DNA of 64,000 bases from NCBI RefSeq assembly GCF_000526495.1, contig NZ_JAGE01000001.1:2848001-2912000 (forward strand), in the 5' to 3' direction. How positions within the stretch are numbered: the first letter of the stretch is position 1; every line of letters starts with the position of its first letter. The position numbers and the translations under genes were made by a program. The notes below the pieces were generated by a model, which was given only the letters and a program-made list of their open reading frames with translations, was not told the origin of the DNA and searched no databases. Origin of the DNA: Ruminiclostridium josui JCM 17888 (GTDB lineage: Bacteria; Bacillota; Clostridia; Acetivibrionales; DSM-1351). This document shows positions 55,930 through 64,000 of this stretch, in pieces.

Positions 55930-56853
55930 ATATTACAGATTGAAGAGTTTGTTCAGAAGCTAGTTTCTGTTACCGGAAAGGACGGAGTGTCAGTTAATGA
56001 ACCTATGGCTAATCATACCTCCTTTAAAATAGGCGGGCCTGCGGATATCATGGTTTACCCTAGAAACAGTAGTCAGCTTGGATGTGTTGTCAGAGAGTGC
56101 ATAAAGTCCAATATGCCTTTTATGGTTATGGGAAATGGTACTAATCTGCTGGTGTCAGACAAGGGAATTAGGGGTGTCGTAATTAAAATTTATGACAACA
56201 TGTCAGCTTACAAAGTTGACAATGATTCAATTGAAGTTGAAGCAGGAATACTTGTTTCCAAGGCATCTAAACTGGCCCTTGAAAATTCCCTTACAGGACT
56301 TGAATTTGCAGAAGGAATCCCAGGTACTGTAGGAGGGGCAGTGACTATGAATGCGGGAGCCTATATCGGTGAAATGTGTATGGTTGTTCATCAGACCGAA
56401 TACATGGATAGGGAAGGCAATATCAGGACCATAACCGGGGAGGAACATTGTTTTTCCTACAGAAACAGTATTATACAGAAATCAAAAGGGATAGTTCTGA
56501 AAACAAGGTTAAAGCTTCAGAAGGGTGACAGTATAAAAATAAAAGAAAAAATGGATGAGTTCAATTTTAAGCGACGGGATAAGCAGCCTTTAGAATGGCC
56601 CAGTGCAGGAAGTGTTTTTAAAAGGCCTCAGGGACATTTTGTTGGCAAGCTTATTGATGATTGCGGACTCAGAGGATACGGAATTGGAGGGGCACAGATA
56701 TCAGACAAACACAGCGGCTTCATTATAAATCGGGGAGGCGCTACATGCAGTGATGTTTTAGCCTTGATAAAGCATATACAGAATACGGTTAATGAAAAAT
56801 TTGGTGTTCAGTTAGAACCTGAACTAAGGATTATAGGAGACTTTAACGGATAA
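55930..56853 (+). CDS. murB: UDP-N-acetylmuramate dehydrogenase MurB, unusual start
   Basis: The FAD enzyme completes UDP-MurNAc synthesis. Visible motifs: HTSFKIGGPADIMVYPRN, GNGTNLLVSD, GIPGTVGGAVTMNAGAY, YRNSI, WPSAGSVFKRP and the late GGAQISDKHSGFI. The first normal start in frame is GTG 55987, but nineteen plausible MurB residues (ILQIEEFVQKL...) lie in frame upstream, behind GGAGAAGGAGG at 55911-55921. The codon at optimal distance is ATA 55930, used here as a tentative start; it gives about 307 residues, the usual MurB length. Confidence 0.88.
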   Translation: MLQIEEFVQKLVSVTGKDGVSVNEPMANHTSFKIGGPADIMVYPRNSSQLGCVVRECIKSNMPFMVMGNGTNLLVSDKGIRGVVIKIYDNMSAYKVDNDSIEVEAGILVSKASKLALENSLTGLEFAEGIPGTVGGAVTMNAGAYIGEMCMVVHQTEYMDREGNIRTITGEEHCFSYRNSIIQKSKGIVLKTRLKLQKGDSIKIKEKMDEFNFKRRDKQPLEWPSAGSVFKRPQGHFVGKLIDDCGLRGYGIGGAQISDKHSGFIINRGGATCSDVLALIKHIQNTVNEKFGVQLEPELRIIGDFNG

Positions 56854-56886
56854 AGATTACACATACAAAAGATTTGGGGGATTAGG

Positions 56887-57762
56887 ATGAGATTTGTAAT
56901 AGTAACGGGAATGTCAGGTGCGGGCAAAAGCCTTGTTACCAAGTATTTAGAGGATATAGGATTTTTCTGCGTTGATAATCTTCCTCCAGCACTGATTCCC
57001 AAATTTGCCGAAATCAGTGCCCAGAGTGAGGGTAAAATGGAGAAAATTGCTCTGGTTATAGATATAAGAGGCGGTGAACTTTTACACGACCTTTTCCCTG
57101 CTTTGGCAGATGTCAAGGAATCAGGCTTTAGCTATGAAATACTTTTTCTTGAAGCAGATGATGATGTACTTGTAAAAAGATATAAGGAAAGCAGAAGACA
57201 GCATCCATTAGCACCGGAAGGCCGTCTTATTAAGGGAATCAGAGAGGAAAGAAAAGCACTTCAGACAATAAAATCAAATGCAAACTATATAATAGATACA
57301 TCGACTCTGGTAACCAGACAACTAAAACAGGAGATAAACAGTATATTCCTAGAAGGTAAGACTTTTAAAGGGATAATAATCAATGTGGTATCTTTTGGAT
57401 TCAAGTATGGAATTCCAACAGACTGTGACCTTGTTTTTGATGTCAGGTTTATACCTAATCCTTATTATATAGCTCCTATGAAGAAGCAGACAGGAAAGGA
57501 TCAGATGGTTAAGGAATTCGTTCTAAATGCTTCCGAAACAAAGGAGTTTATATCAAAGCTGGACGATATGCTGGATTTCCTGATTCCAAATTATATAAAA
57601 GAGGGAAAATCTCAATTAGACATTGGAATAGGTTGCACAGGCGGAAGGCATAGGTCGGTTGCAATTGCTGATGAAATATATAGAAGATTGGAAGAAAAAA
57701 TGCATAGAGTGGTTATTGAACATAGGGATATAGAGAAAGACGGTAAAGGGGTTGGAAAATGA
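56887..57762 (+). CDS. rapZ: RNase adapter / nucleotide-binding protein RapZ (YvcJ)
   Basis: The 291-residue P-loop protein has [10 protein letters not shown] at residues ~8-17 and the family C-terminus [20 protein letters not shown]. In E. coli RapZ controls GlmZ small RNA decay; in Firmicutes YvcJ has a less clear role. It overlaps yvcK by four bases (ATGA), the usual clostridial and bacillar arrangement. Confidence 0.94.
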   Translation: MRFVIVTGMSGAGKSLVTKYLEDIGFFCVDNLPPALIPKFAEISAQSEGKMEKIALVIDIRGGELLHDLFPALADVKESGFSYEILFLEADDDVLVKRYKESRRQHPLAPEGRLIKGIREERKALQTIKSNANYIIDTSTLVTRQLKQEINSIFLEGKTFKGIIINVVSFGFKYGIPTDCDLVFDVRFIPNPYYIAPMKKQTGKDQMVKEFVLNASETKEFISKLDDMLDFLIPNYIKEGKSQLDIGIGCTGGRHRSVAIADEIYRRLEEKMHRVVIEHRDIEKDGKGVGK

Positions 57763-59063
57763 GTCGGTTCAGTTGGATGAAGCCTGGCGCCAGAATCAAA
57801 AGGTGGATAGTATTGCTTTCTGCAGGTATAGCCTTAATATGTTTCAGTATCTTATTTACCATATATAATTACGATAAGGGAGTCCCATACATTATTGAAA
57901 TGGCTACATTGGGGTTTTTGGGTCTTGCAGGTGTTTTTGCAGCTTTCAGACTTCTTGTGAAAAATTTTGCAGGTAAGTTAATGAACGGACAGGATATAAG
58001 CAGTCTTCTCCATGAAAAAAAATTTTCGGTCAATGGGCCTAAAATAGTGGCAATAGGAGGAGGTACAGGTCTTTCTACAATGCTACGAGGCCTTAAACAG
58101 TATTCGTCAAATCTTACTGCTTTGGTTACGGTGGCTGATGACGGAGGAGGTTCAGGAGTTCTCAGGGAGGATTTGGGCATGCTGCCTCCGGGTGACATCC
58201 GAAATTGTATTCTTGCATTAGCAAATACAGAGCCCATAATGCAAAAACTGCTTCAATACAGATTTCAGGATGGAATGTTAAAAGGACAGAGCTTCGGAAA
58301 CCTGTTTTTGGCAGCAATGGACGGCATTTCAGACAGCTTTGAAGAAGCTGTAAAAAAAATGAGTGATGTTCTGGCGGTAACTGGAACGGTTTTGCCTATT
58401 ACTCTTGAAGATGTAAGGTTATGTGCTGAAACAGACAATGGAAACACAATTCTTGGGGAGTTTAATATAGGTCACAGAAGTAAAAATGATAACTCCAGAA
58501 TAAACCGGGTTTTCTTCAATCAGACAAATGTTAAGCCCCTGAATGAAGCAATTGAAGCCATTTTGGAAGCGGATATTGTTGTACTAGGACCTGGAAGTCT
58601 TTATACCAGCATAATACCCAATCTTTTGGTAGACGGAGTATGTGATGCATTGGGTAAAACAAGGGGTGTTATAGTATACGTATGTAATGTAATGACACAG
58701 CCTGGTGAAACTCAAGGCTACAAATTGAGTGATCATATAAAGGCAATAGAAAAACACTCACAGAGGGGTTTGATTGATTACTGTATTGTTAATACATCAA
58801 CAATTCCTGAAGAAATGATGGAAAGATACCGCAAAGACGGAGCAGAGCTTGTCAAGGTTGATTTTGACGTAGTAAAGAAAATGGGTATTGAGATAATTAC
58901 CGGAGATTTTAAAAGTATAAATAATGGTTATGTAAGGCATGATTCAAACAAGATTGCCAAAAATATTATGGAACTGGTAACAGAACTTGTTCTGGCAAAT
59001 GACGGAGACAGAATACTTGACTATTATTATGCAAAAGATAGAATCAATAAAATCGGAGGCTGA
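57759..59063 (+). CDS. yvcK: YvcK / CofD-like gluconeogenesis factor
   Basis: The 434-residue protein has two N-terminal membrane helices (~15-70), then the CofD-like domain with [38 protein letters not shown] and [14 protein letters not shown]. In Bacillus YvcK is needed for growth on gluconeogenic sources and influences cell shape. It overlaps rapZ. Confidence 0.93.
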   Translation: MSRFSWMKPGARIKRWIVLLSAGIALICFSILFTIYNYDKGVPYIIEMATLGFLGLAGVFAAFRLLVKNFAGKLMNGQDISSLLHEKKFSVNGPKIVAIGGGTGLSTMLRGLKQYSSNLTALVTVADDGGGSGVLREDLGMLPPGDIRNCILALANTEPIMQKLLQYRFQDGMLKGQSFGNLFLAAMDGISDSFEEAVKKMSDVLAVTGTVLPITLEDVRLCAETDNGNTILGEFNIGHRSKNDNSRINRVFFNQTNVKPLNEAIEAILEADIVVLGPGSLYTSIIPNLLVDGVCDALGKTRGVIVYVCNVMTQPGETQGYKLSDHIKAIEKHSQRGLIDYCIVNTSTIPEEMMERYRKDGAELVKVDFDVVKKMGIEIITGDFKSINNGYVRHDSNKIAKNIMELVTELVLANDGDRILDYYYAKDRINKIGG

Positions 59064-59067
59064 TAAC

Positions 59068-61059
59068 ATGGACTTTGGAAAAAGCTGCTGGTACAGCTAC
59101 CAGCAAGGCTGTCAAAGAGAATGGTTAATCACTAACGGCATCGGAGGCTATTCGTCATTGACCCTGATATGTTCCAATAACAGAAGATACCACGGATTGC
59201 TGGTTTCTGCATCTGTACCTCCTACTAAAAGGCAGCTCCTTCTCTCCAATATTCTCGAAGACATGAGCTTTGAAGATGGAACTACTGTATCTCTTAGCTC
59301 CTTTCAAACAGGCAGTGGATATATAAATAATGGCTATGTACATCTGCAAAGGGTTGAATATAATTATCTGCCAGAATTCGTATACTCTTATAAAGATATT
59401 TTTATAAAGAAGAAAATATCAATGAAGCAGGGAGATAATACCGTAATTGTACAATATGAAATACGAAATGGGAGTAAAGAAGCAGTTTTTAAGCTTACTC
59501 CTCTTGTAAACAACAGAGATCATCATTATACCAGTAAAAGCAGTCATTTTAAATTCAGAATAAAACATGAAGCAAATGTAATCCGTGTATCAGGAAATGG
59601 AGAATCGGAAATCAGGTTTCTGGTTGATGGCGGTGAATTTAAAAGCTATAATGACTGTTTTTTTTATGACATGCTATATGAGGTTGAAAGGGAAAGAGGA
59701 TTGGATTACACTGAAGACCACTTTATACCTGGTTGCTTCAGTATAAAAGTTAAACCCTGGGAAACAAAGATAGTTTCATTTATTGCAACAACTGAAAACT
59801 ATGACCTTGAAAGTATAAATGCTTCCCGGGTTATAAAATTAGAAGAAGAAAGATTAAAAGAGCTTCTGGACAGGGCCGGTATTCAGAATGAGCTATGCAG
59901 AAGACTGGTACTTGCAGCGGACAGCTTCATTGTATATAGAAAATCAACTAAATCAAAGACGATAATAGCTGGGTACCCATGGTTTACAGATTGGGGCCGC
60001 GATACCATGATTGCTTTTAGCGGCCTTACATTGGCAACAGGAAGATACGGGGATGCTAAAGATATATTGCTGACATTCTCAAAGTATGTTAATCATAGTC
60101 TTATACCAAATATGTTTCCTGACGATGGAGAAGAACCGGCTTATAACAGTGTAGATGCTGCTTTGTGGTATTTTGAGGCTGTTAATAGTTATCTTTCTTA
60201 CACAGAGGACTACAATTTTATTAAGAATAGAATATACGACAGTCTGAAGGACATATGCAAAGGATTTTTAAATGGTACCATCTATGACATTAAAATGACG
60301 GATGACGGCCTTGTAACGGCAGGTAGTGAAAATACGCAGTTAACATGGATGGATGCAAAAGTAGGAGACTGGGTAGTCACACCTCGACATGGAAAAGCTG
60401 TAGAAATTAATGCTTTATGGTATAACGCATTAATGATTATGTCAAGTCTTGCTGAGAAATTTGGCGATATAGACATCTATTCTGATATAGCTTCCAAAAC
60501 TAAGAAGTCATTTCAAAAGGAGTTCTGGAATGAAAATGATGAGTGCTTATATGATGTAATTAATTCGGAAGGTAAAGATGCAGATATAAGACCAAATCAA
60601 ATTCTGGCCATCGGCCTTTCCTATCCGGTTATTGAGGGAGAAATGGCTGAAAAAATTCTAAATAAGGTGTGGAAGGAGTTATATACGCCTTATGGACTTA
60701 GGTCATTATCTAGTAATAACAGTAAATATAAGGGAGTTTATTGTGGAAATCAGCTTGAAAGAGATGGTGCATACCATCAAGGTACAGTCTGGACATGGCT
60801 TTTGGGAAGGTTTATTAAAGCATATGTCAACATAAAAGGCGGAACAGAGCAGGCACGCCGAAATGCCCTGGAATTTATAAATCCGTTTTCAGATCATGTA
60901 AAAAACAGTGGATTAGGTAGTATTTCCGAAATATTTGACGGAGATAACCCTCACTACCCTAGAGGATGTTTTGCACAGGCGTGGAGTGTATCGGAGATAC
61001 TAAGAGCTGCTGTTGAAGACATAGGTATTGACCAGTTTGGTCAAAGAATAAATTATTAG
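59068..61059 (+). CDS. Glycogen debranching enzyme (amylo-alpha-1,6-glucosidase type)
   Basis: ATG 59068 follows TCGGAGG; upstream in-frame codons overlap yvcK and are not needed. The 663-residue protein has an N-terminal GDE domain (EWLITNGIGGYSSL, RRYHGLLV) and a C-terminal GH133-type six-hairpin domain (WFTDWGRDTMIAFSGL, DAALWYFEAV, YHQGTVWTWLLG). It removes alpha-1,6 branches from glycogen. Lying four bases after yvcK, it is joined to a carbon-regulation operon. Confidence 0.92.
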   Translation: MDFGKSCWYSYQQGCQREWLITNGIGGYSSLTLICSNNRRYHGLLVSASVPPTKRQLLLSNILEDMSFEDGTTVSLSSFQTGSGYINNGYVHLQRVEYNYLPEFVYSYKDIFIKKKISMKQGDNTVIVQYEIRNGSKEAVFKLTPLVNNRDHHYTSKSSHFKFRIKHEANVIRVSGNGESEIRFLVDGGEFKSYNDCFFYDMLYEVERERGLDYTEDHFIPGCFSIKVKPWETKIVSFIATTENYDLESINASRVIKLEEERLKELLDRAGIQNELCRRLVLAADSFIVYRKSTKSKTIIAGYPWFTDWGRDTMIAFSGLTLATGRYGDAKDILLTFSKYVNHSLIPNMFPDDGEEPAYNSVDAALWYFEAVNSYLSYTEDYNFIKNRIYDSLKDICKGFLNGTIYDIKMTDDGLVTAGSENTQLTWMDAKVGDWVVTPRHGKAVEINALWYNALMIMSSLAEKFGDIDIYSDIASKTKKSFQKEFWNENDECLYDVINSEGKDADIRPNQILAIGLSYPVIEGEMAEKILNKVWKELYTPYGLRSLSSNNSKYKGVYCGNQLERDGAYHQGTVWTWLLGRFIKAYVNIKGGTEQARRNALEFINPFSDHVKNSGLGSISEIFDGDNPHYPRGCFAQAWSVSEILRAAVEDIGIDQFGQRINY

Positions 61060-61078
61060 TGTGTGGGAGTGTTGTTAA

Positions 61079-62020
61079 GTGTCTTTTTCGACTATAGTAA
61101 AAGATGAGCTTTGCAGGATTGAGCTACATGAGGAATGTTGCATGAAGTCCGAAATTTTAGGAGTTATCCTCACAGGTAACCTCTTTTCCCATGAAAAAAT
61201 ATTAAGAAATACAAAGGTGGTTACTGAGAATGCTGCTTTTGCCAGAAGAATATATTCAATATTCCGGAGAATTTATGGTATTTGCCCGGAGGTTGCTATC
61301 AGAAGAAGCAGCAAACTCAAAAAGCATGTATCCTATTCTCTTACCCTTGTACCGAAGCAGATGATAAACAAAATACTGTATGACTTTGGAATAAGTGCTT
61401 TTTCTGGAGATGAATATATTCCTACTGCAAGTACACTTGAAAAGGTATGCTGTAGAAAAAGCTTTTTAAGGGCGGCTTTTCTTTCAGGAGGTTCAATAAG
61501 CGACCCCGAAAAAACATATCATTTGGAAATAGCAACTCACAATATAATGTCTGCCGAAATTATTAAAGATTTGCTGGATGATTATGATATAAACACAAAG
61601 ATAATCAAACGAAAAGGCAGCTTTGTTGCTTATATAAAAGAAGGAGAGCAGATAGTAGATTTCCTTAATATTATTGGTGCACATACAGCCCTTATGGAAC
61701 TTGAAAATGTAAGAATACTAAAAGATATGAGAAACAGTGTAAACAGGATAGTGAACTGCGAAACGGCGAATCTTGAGAAAACTGTAAATGCATCTATTAG
61801 ACAAATAGAAAATATAAAGTATATTCAATCCACTATAGGAATAGATAAGCTTCCTGAGAACCTTGCAGAGATAGCTGAATTAAGGATGCAATTTAGTGAC
61901 GCAAGCCTTAAAGAACTTGGAGAGATGCTTCATCCAAAACTTGGGAAATCAGGAGTTAACCACAGATTGAGAAAACTAGACGAAATTGCTGATGAGATTA
62001 GAAAAAATAATGAAAGGTAA
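61079..62020 (+). CDS. whiA: WhiA sporulation/cell-division DNA-binding protein
   Basis: The 313-residue protein has the WhiA N-terminal LAGLIDADG-like half (FSTIVKDELCRIE, AAFLSGGSISDPEK) and the C-terminal helix-turn-helix with SLKELGEMLHPKLGKSGVNH. The start is GTG behind GTGGGAGTG. WhiA binds DNA and affects chromosome segregation or division in Firmicutes. The rapZ-yvcK-whiA order is conserved, interrupted here by the debranching enzyme gene. Confidence 0.94.
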   Translation: MSFSTIVKDELCRIELHEECCMKSEILGVILTGNLFSHEKILRNTKVVTENAAFARRIYSIFRRIYGICPEVAIRRSSKLKKHVSYSLTLVPKQMINKILYDFGISAFSGDEYIPTASTLEKVCCRKSFLRAAFLSGGSISDPEKTYHLEIATHNIMSAEIIKDLLDDYDINTKIIKRKGSFVAYIKEGEQIVDFLNIIGAHTALMELENVRILKDMRNSVNRIVNCETANLEKTVNASIRQIENIKYIQSTIGIDKLPENLAEIAELRMQFSDASLKELGEMLHPKLGKSGVNHRLRKLDEIADEIRKNNER

Positions 62021-62024
62021 AATC

Positions 62025-62053
62025 AGGGAAATATAGAATCTGTTACTGTGAAT
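62025..62053 (+). promoter_or_regulatory. Candidate sigma-H promoter for spoIIAA
   Basis: AGGGAAAT (62025-62032) and TGTGAAT (62047-62053) resemble sigma-H -35 and -10 elements with a spacer of 14 bases. The spoIIA operon is sigma-H-dependent in Bacillus. Confidence 0.35.
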
Positions 62054-62077
62054 ATTATTACATAGGAGGAAACAGGT

Positions 62078-62419
62078 TTGGATGTTAAGCTTTCAAAAAA
62101 AGGGACAACCCTTGTGGTAAGAATAATGGAGGATATGGACCATCATTCTGCACAGTATCTCAGACAAAAGATAGACAGTGAGATTACCAAAGCAACCATA
62201 AAAAATATTATATTTGATTTTACCAATGTAAACTTCATGGACAGTTCTGGCATAGGAGTTGTTGTAGGCAGGTACAAAAATGTTTGCAAGTTAAACGGTA
62301 AGGCGGCTATAGTAAATGCAAATCCAAAAATATTACAAATATTTGAGATGTCTGGAGTATTGAAGATTATTCCTGTGTACAACAGTTTGGATACAGCTAT
62401 TTCAAGCATGTGCGGTTAA
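62078..62419 (+). CDS. spoIIAA: Anti-sigma F factor antagonist SpoIIAA
   Basis: A 113-residue STAS-domain protein with NFMDSSGIGVVVGRYK, whose Ser is the phosphorylation site. Unphosphorylated SpoIIAA pulls SpoIIAB off sigma F in the forespore. TTG start behind AGGAGG. Confidence 0.95.
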   Translation: MDVKLSKKGTTLVVRIMEDMDHHSAQYLRQKIDSEITKATIKNIIFDFTNVNFMDSSGIGVVVGRYKNVCKLNGKAAIVNANPKILQIFEMSGVLKIIPVYNSLDTAISSMCG

Positions 62420-62456
62420 TATTGTAACATCATGTTAAAGAGAGTGAGGAAGAAAA

Positions 62457-62882
62457 ATGCAACTGGTTAATGAGATGAAGCTTGAATTTATGAGTAAATC
62501 CAATAATGAATCTTTTGGTAGAGTTGTTGCTGCGGCATTTGCATCTCAGCTTGACCCTACGGTAGAGGAATTGGCGGATATAAAAACGGCTGTATCCGAG
62601 GCTGTGACAAATGCCATAATACATGGATATGAAGATACATCAGGAACAGTAGAAATGATTTGCAGACTATATGACGAAGGTATTCAGATAATCATATCAG
62701 ATAAAGGAAAAGGGATAGAAGACATTGAGCTGGCAAGACAGCCTCTTTACACTTCAAAACCGGACATGGAACGCTCGGGAATGGGCTTTACCGTTATGGA
62801 GAGTTTTATGGACAGCGTCGAAATAGTTTCTGAGCCCAATAAGGGCACAACTGTCACAATGTTTAAAAAATTAAAATCCTAA
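62457..62882 (+). CDS. spoIIAB: Anti-sigma F factor / serine kinase SpoIIAB
   Basis: A 141-residue GHKL-type kinase with [24 protein letters not shown] and [16 protein letters not shown]-binding boxes. It holds sigma F inactive and phosphorylates SpoIIAA. Confidence 0.95.
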   Translation: MQLVNEMKLEFMSKSNNESFGRVVAAAFASQLDPTVEELADIKTAVSEAVTNAIIHGYEDTSGTVEMICRLYDEGIQIIISDKGKGIEDIELARQPLYTSKPDMERSGMGFTVMESFMDSVEIVSEPNKGTTVTMFKKLKS

Positions 62883-63069
62883 AAAATATTTTTGAATTTA
62901 AATAATCCCCGAGGCTGACGATTATTACTTTTAAATGTAAATAATTAGAATTTATGTATAAAAATATAAATTACAGCTAATAATTTGATTATATAAGATT
63001 ATTCCCTGAAGTAATAATATACGGCCCTCGACAGGCAAAATATGTGACAGAAAGGTTTAGGCGGAAAAT

Positions 63070-63816
63070 ATGAAGGAAACATCAGATGATGCTGTTTTAA
63101 CGCTTATAATAAAGGCCAAGGCTGGCGACAAACAAGCCCAATCCGTTCTGGTTGAAAAGAATGTAGGCCTTGTATGGAGTATTGTAAAGAGGTTTCAGAA
63201 TAGAGGATATGAAGTTGACGATTTATTTCAAATAGGAAGCATTGGGTTAATCAAAGCAATAAACAAGTTTGATACATCTTATGATGTCAAATTCTCTACA
63301 TATGCTGTTCCTATGATAATAGGTGAGATAAAAAGATTTATCAGAGATGACGGAATAATTAAAGTAAGCAGATCACTAAAGGAGGTTTCCTCAAAAGCGC
63401 GTATAACCAAGGAAATTATGAGCAAGGAACTTGGGAGGGAGCCTACAATTAATGAAATTGCTCAGCGTATGAATATTTCACCTGAAGAACTTGTAATGGC
63501 AATAGAGGCAGGGTGTATTCCTGAATCTCTGTACAGTACTATAGGTGATGGAGATAATTCACCCATACTGCTTATAGACAGAATTGATGCTGCAGATAAT
63601 AACTGTGAAGTTGATCTTATTGATAAAATTGCCATAAGACAAATACTGGATACATTGGACACAAGAGAGAGACAGATAATCATATTAAGATATTTCAAAG
63701 AAAAGACACAGGTTCAGATAGCAAAGCTACTGGGAATTTCTCAGGTACAAGTTTCCAGAATTGAAAAGAAGATACTTAGGGATATTAAATCTAAAATGAT
63801 TGCAAACAATAATTAA
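63070..63816 (+). CDS. sigF: Sporulation sigma factor F (SpoIIAC)
   Basis: A 248-residue sigma-70 family protein: region 2 DDLFQIGSIGLIKAINKFD and KFSTYAVPMIIGEIKRFI, region 3 near 120-150, and region 4 LGISQVQVSRIEKKIL. It directs early forespore transcription. Unlike the usual tight packing, 187 bases separate it from spoIIAB. Confidence 0.95.
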   Translation: MKETSDDAVLTLIIKAKAGDKQAQSVLVEKNVGLVWSIVKRFQNRGYEVDDLFQIGSIGLIKAINKFDTSYDVKFSTYAVPMIIGEIKRFIRDDGIIKVSRSLKEVSSKARITKEIMSKELGREPTINEIAQRMNISPEELVMAIEAGCIPESLYSTIGDGDNSPILLIDRIDAADNNCEVDLIDKIAIRQILDTLDTRERQIIILRYFKEKTQVQIAKLLGISQVQVSRIEKKILRDIKSKMIANNN

Positions 63817-63847
63817 TGTTTTATACATCATACGAGGTGGCATTTAT

Positions 63848-64000
63848 ATGTTTAACAACTATAAAACTGGAAAAATGTCTTTTTATAAAATTAAAGCTAT
63901 TATTACAATTTTAGCCGTACTAATTTTGGGAGCTATAATAATTGTGCTAGTTCTCACAGGTTTCCCTTCTTCAAAAAAAATACACAACAAGGGAGTTTAT
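63848..64000 (+). CDS. Membrane protein, 3' end cut by window
   Basis: ATG 63848 follows ACGAGGTGG. The 51 visible residues contain one hydrophobic helix (~17-38; rich in Ile, Leu and Val), followed by PSSKK. It lies 32 bases after sigF and may be sporulation-related, but no family can be named. Confidence 0.65.
   Translation, partial: MFNNYKTGKMSFYKIKAIITILAVLILGAIIIVLVLTGFPSSKKIHNKGVY

Noticed and set aside
55923-55943. ATG at 55923 as the murB start
   Set aside because: It is out of frame with murB, meets a stop after six codons, and is only one base from the ribosome site.
1-64000. CRISPR array or rRNA genes
   Set aside because: No evenly spaced direct repeats and no rRNA-like sequence were noticed in the window.

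Overview
The window looks like a chromosome segment of an AT-rich, spore-forming, anaerobic, plant-fibre-degrading clostridium, most like the Ruminiclostridium / Clostridium cellulolyticum group. This rests on the spoIIA sporulation operon, an electron-bifurcating type [FeFe]-hydrogenase set, a surface-anchored GH10 xylanase with CBM22 and CBM9 modules, and AGGAGG-type ribosome binding sites. The assignment is by gene content and was not tested by a database search.

Positions 1-29159 hold one co-directional biosynthetic operon, entered midway through its exporter gene. Order: a cyclic-peptide-type ABC exporter; an exported lipoprotein of the C45/acyl-transferase Ntn-hydrolase type; three assembly-line proteins; a free-standing malonyl-type acyltransferase; two paralogous MGT-type glycosyltransferases flanking a carrier-protein fusion with a BtrH-like region; and a possible 53-codon ORF coupled to the last gene. 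The assembly line reads FAAL-ACP-C-A(Gly)-T-KS-KR-DH-ACP / KS-dead AT-ACP / docking-C-FkbH-ACP-C-A(Ser)-T-E. It predicts a fatty acid, glycine, two malonyl-derived units, a glyceryl-type unit and D-serine, possibly glycosylated. No thioesterase is present. Both PKS modules appear to be former cis-AT modules: one lost its AT between the linkers, and the other keeps a shortened AT whose catalytic Ser is Ala. The separate AT presumably serves both.

Positions 29160-39849 hold accessory and housekeeping genes: the xylanase, a diguanylate cyclase next to a PilZ protein, a DUF1540 peptide, cheB, a cysteine-less ArsC-like protein, a CmpB-like membrane protein on the minus strand, a YgjP-like metallopeptidase and a ferredoxin-type aldo/keto reductase.

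Positions 40049-49367 are a hydrogen-metabolism region. A three-gene hydrogenase operon (HydC, HydB, HydA) ends at a terminator. A second unit follows: a small [2Fe-2S] protein, a PAS-containing sensory-type hydrogenase (HydS), a PP2C-type phosphatase, and a TnpB-like protein with two of three RuvC catalytic residues replaced. Three tandem hairpins and a terminator lie directly behind that TnpB-like gene. This is the most unusual locus outside the natural-product cluster: it may be an RNA-guided regulator attached to a hydrogen-sensing operon.

Positions 49368-64000 are mostly conserved core genes: a yybP-ykoY (Mn2+) riboswitch and TerC protein, a tiny minus-strand membrane peptide, cca, a DUF554 protein, two tRNA-Gly genes, a transposase remnant, then hprK, a PHP hydrolase, murB, rapZ, yvcK, a glycogen-debranching enzyme, whiA, spoIIAA, spoIIAB, sigF and a membrane protein cut by the window end.
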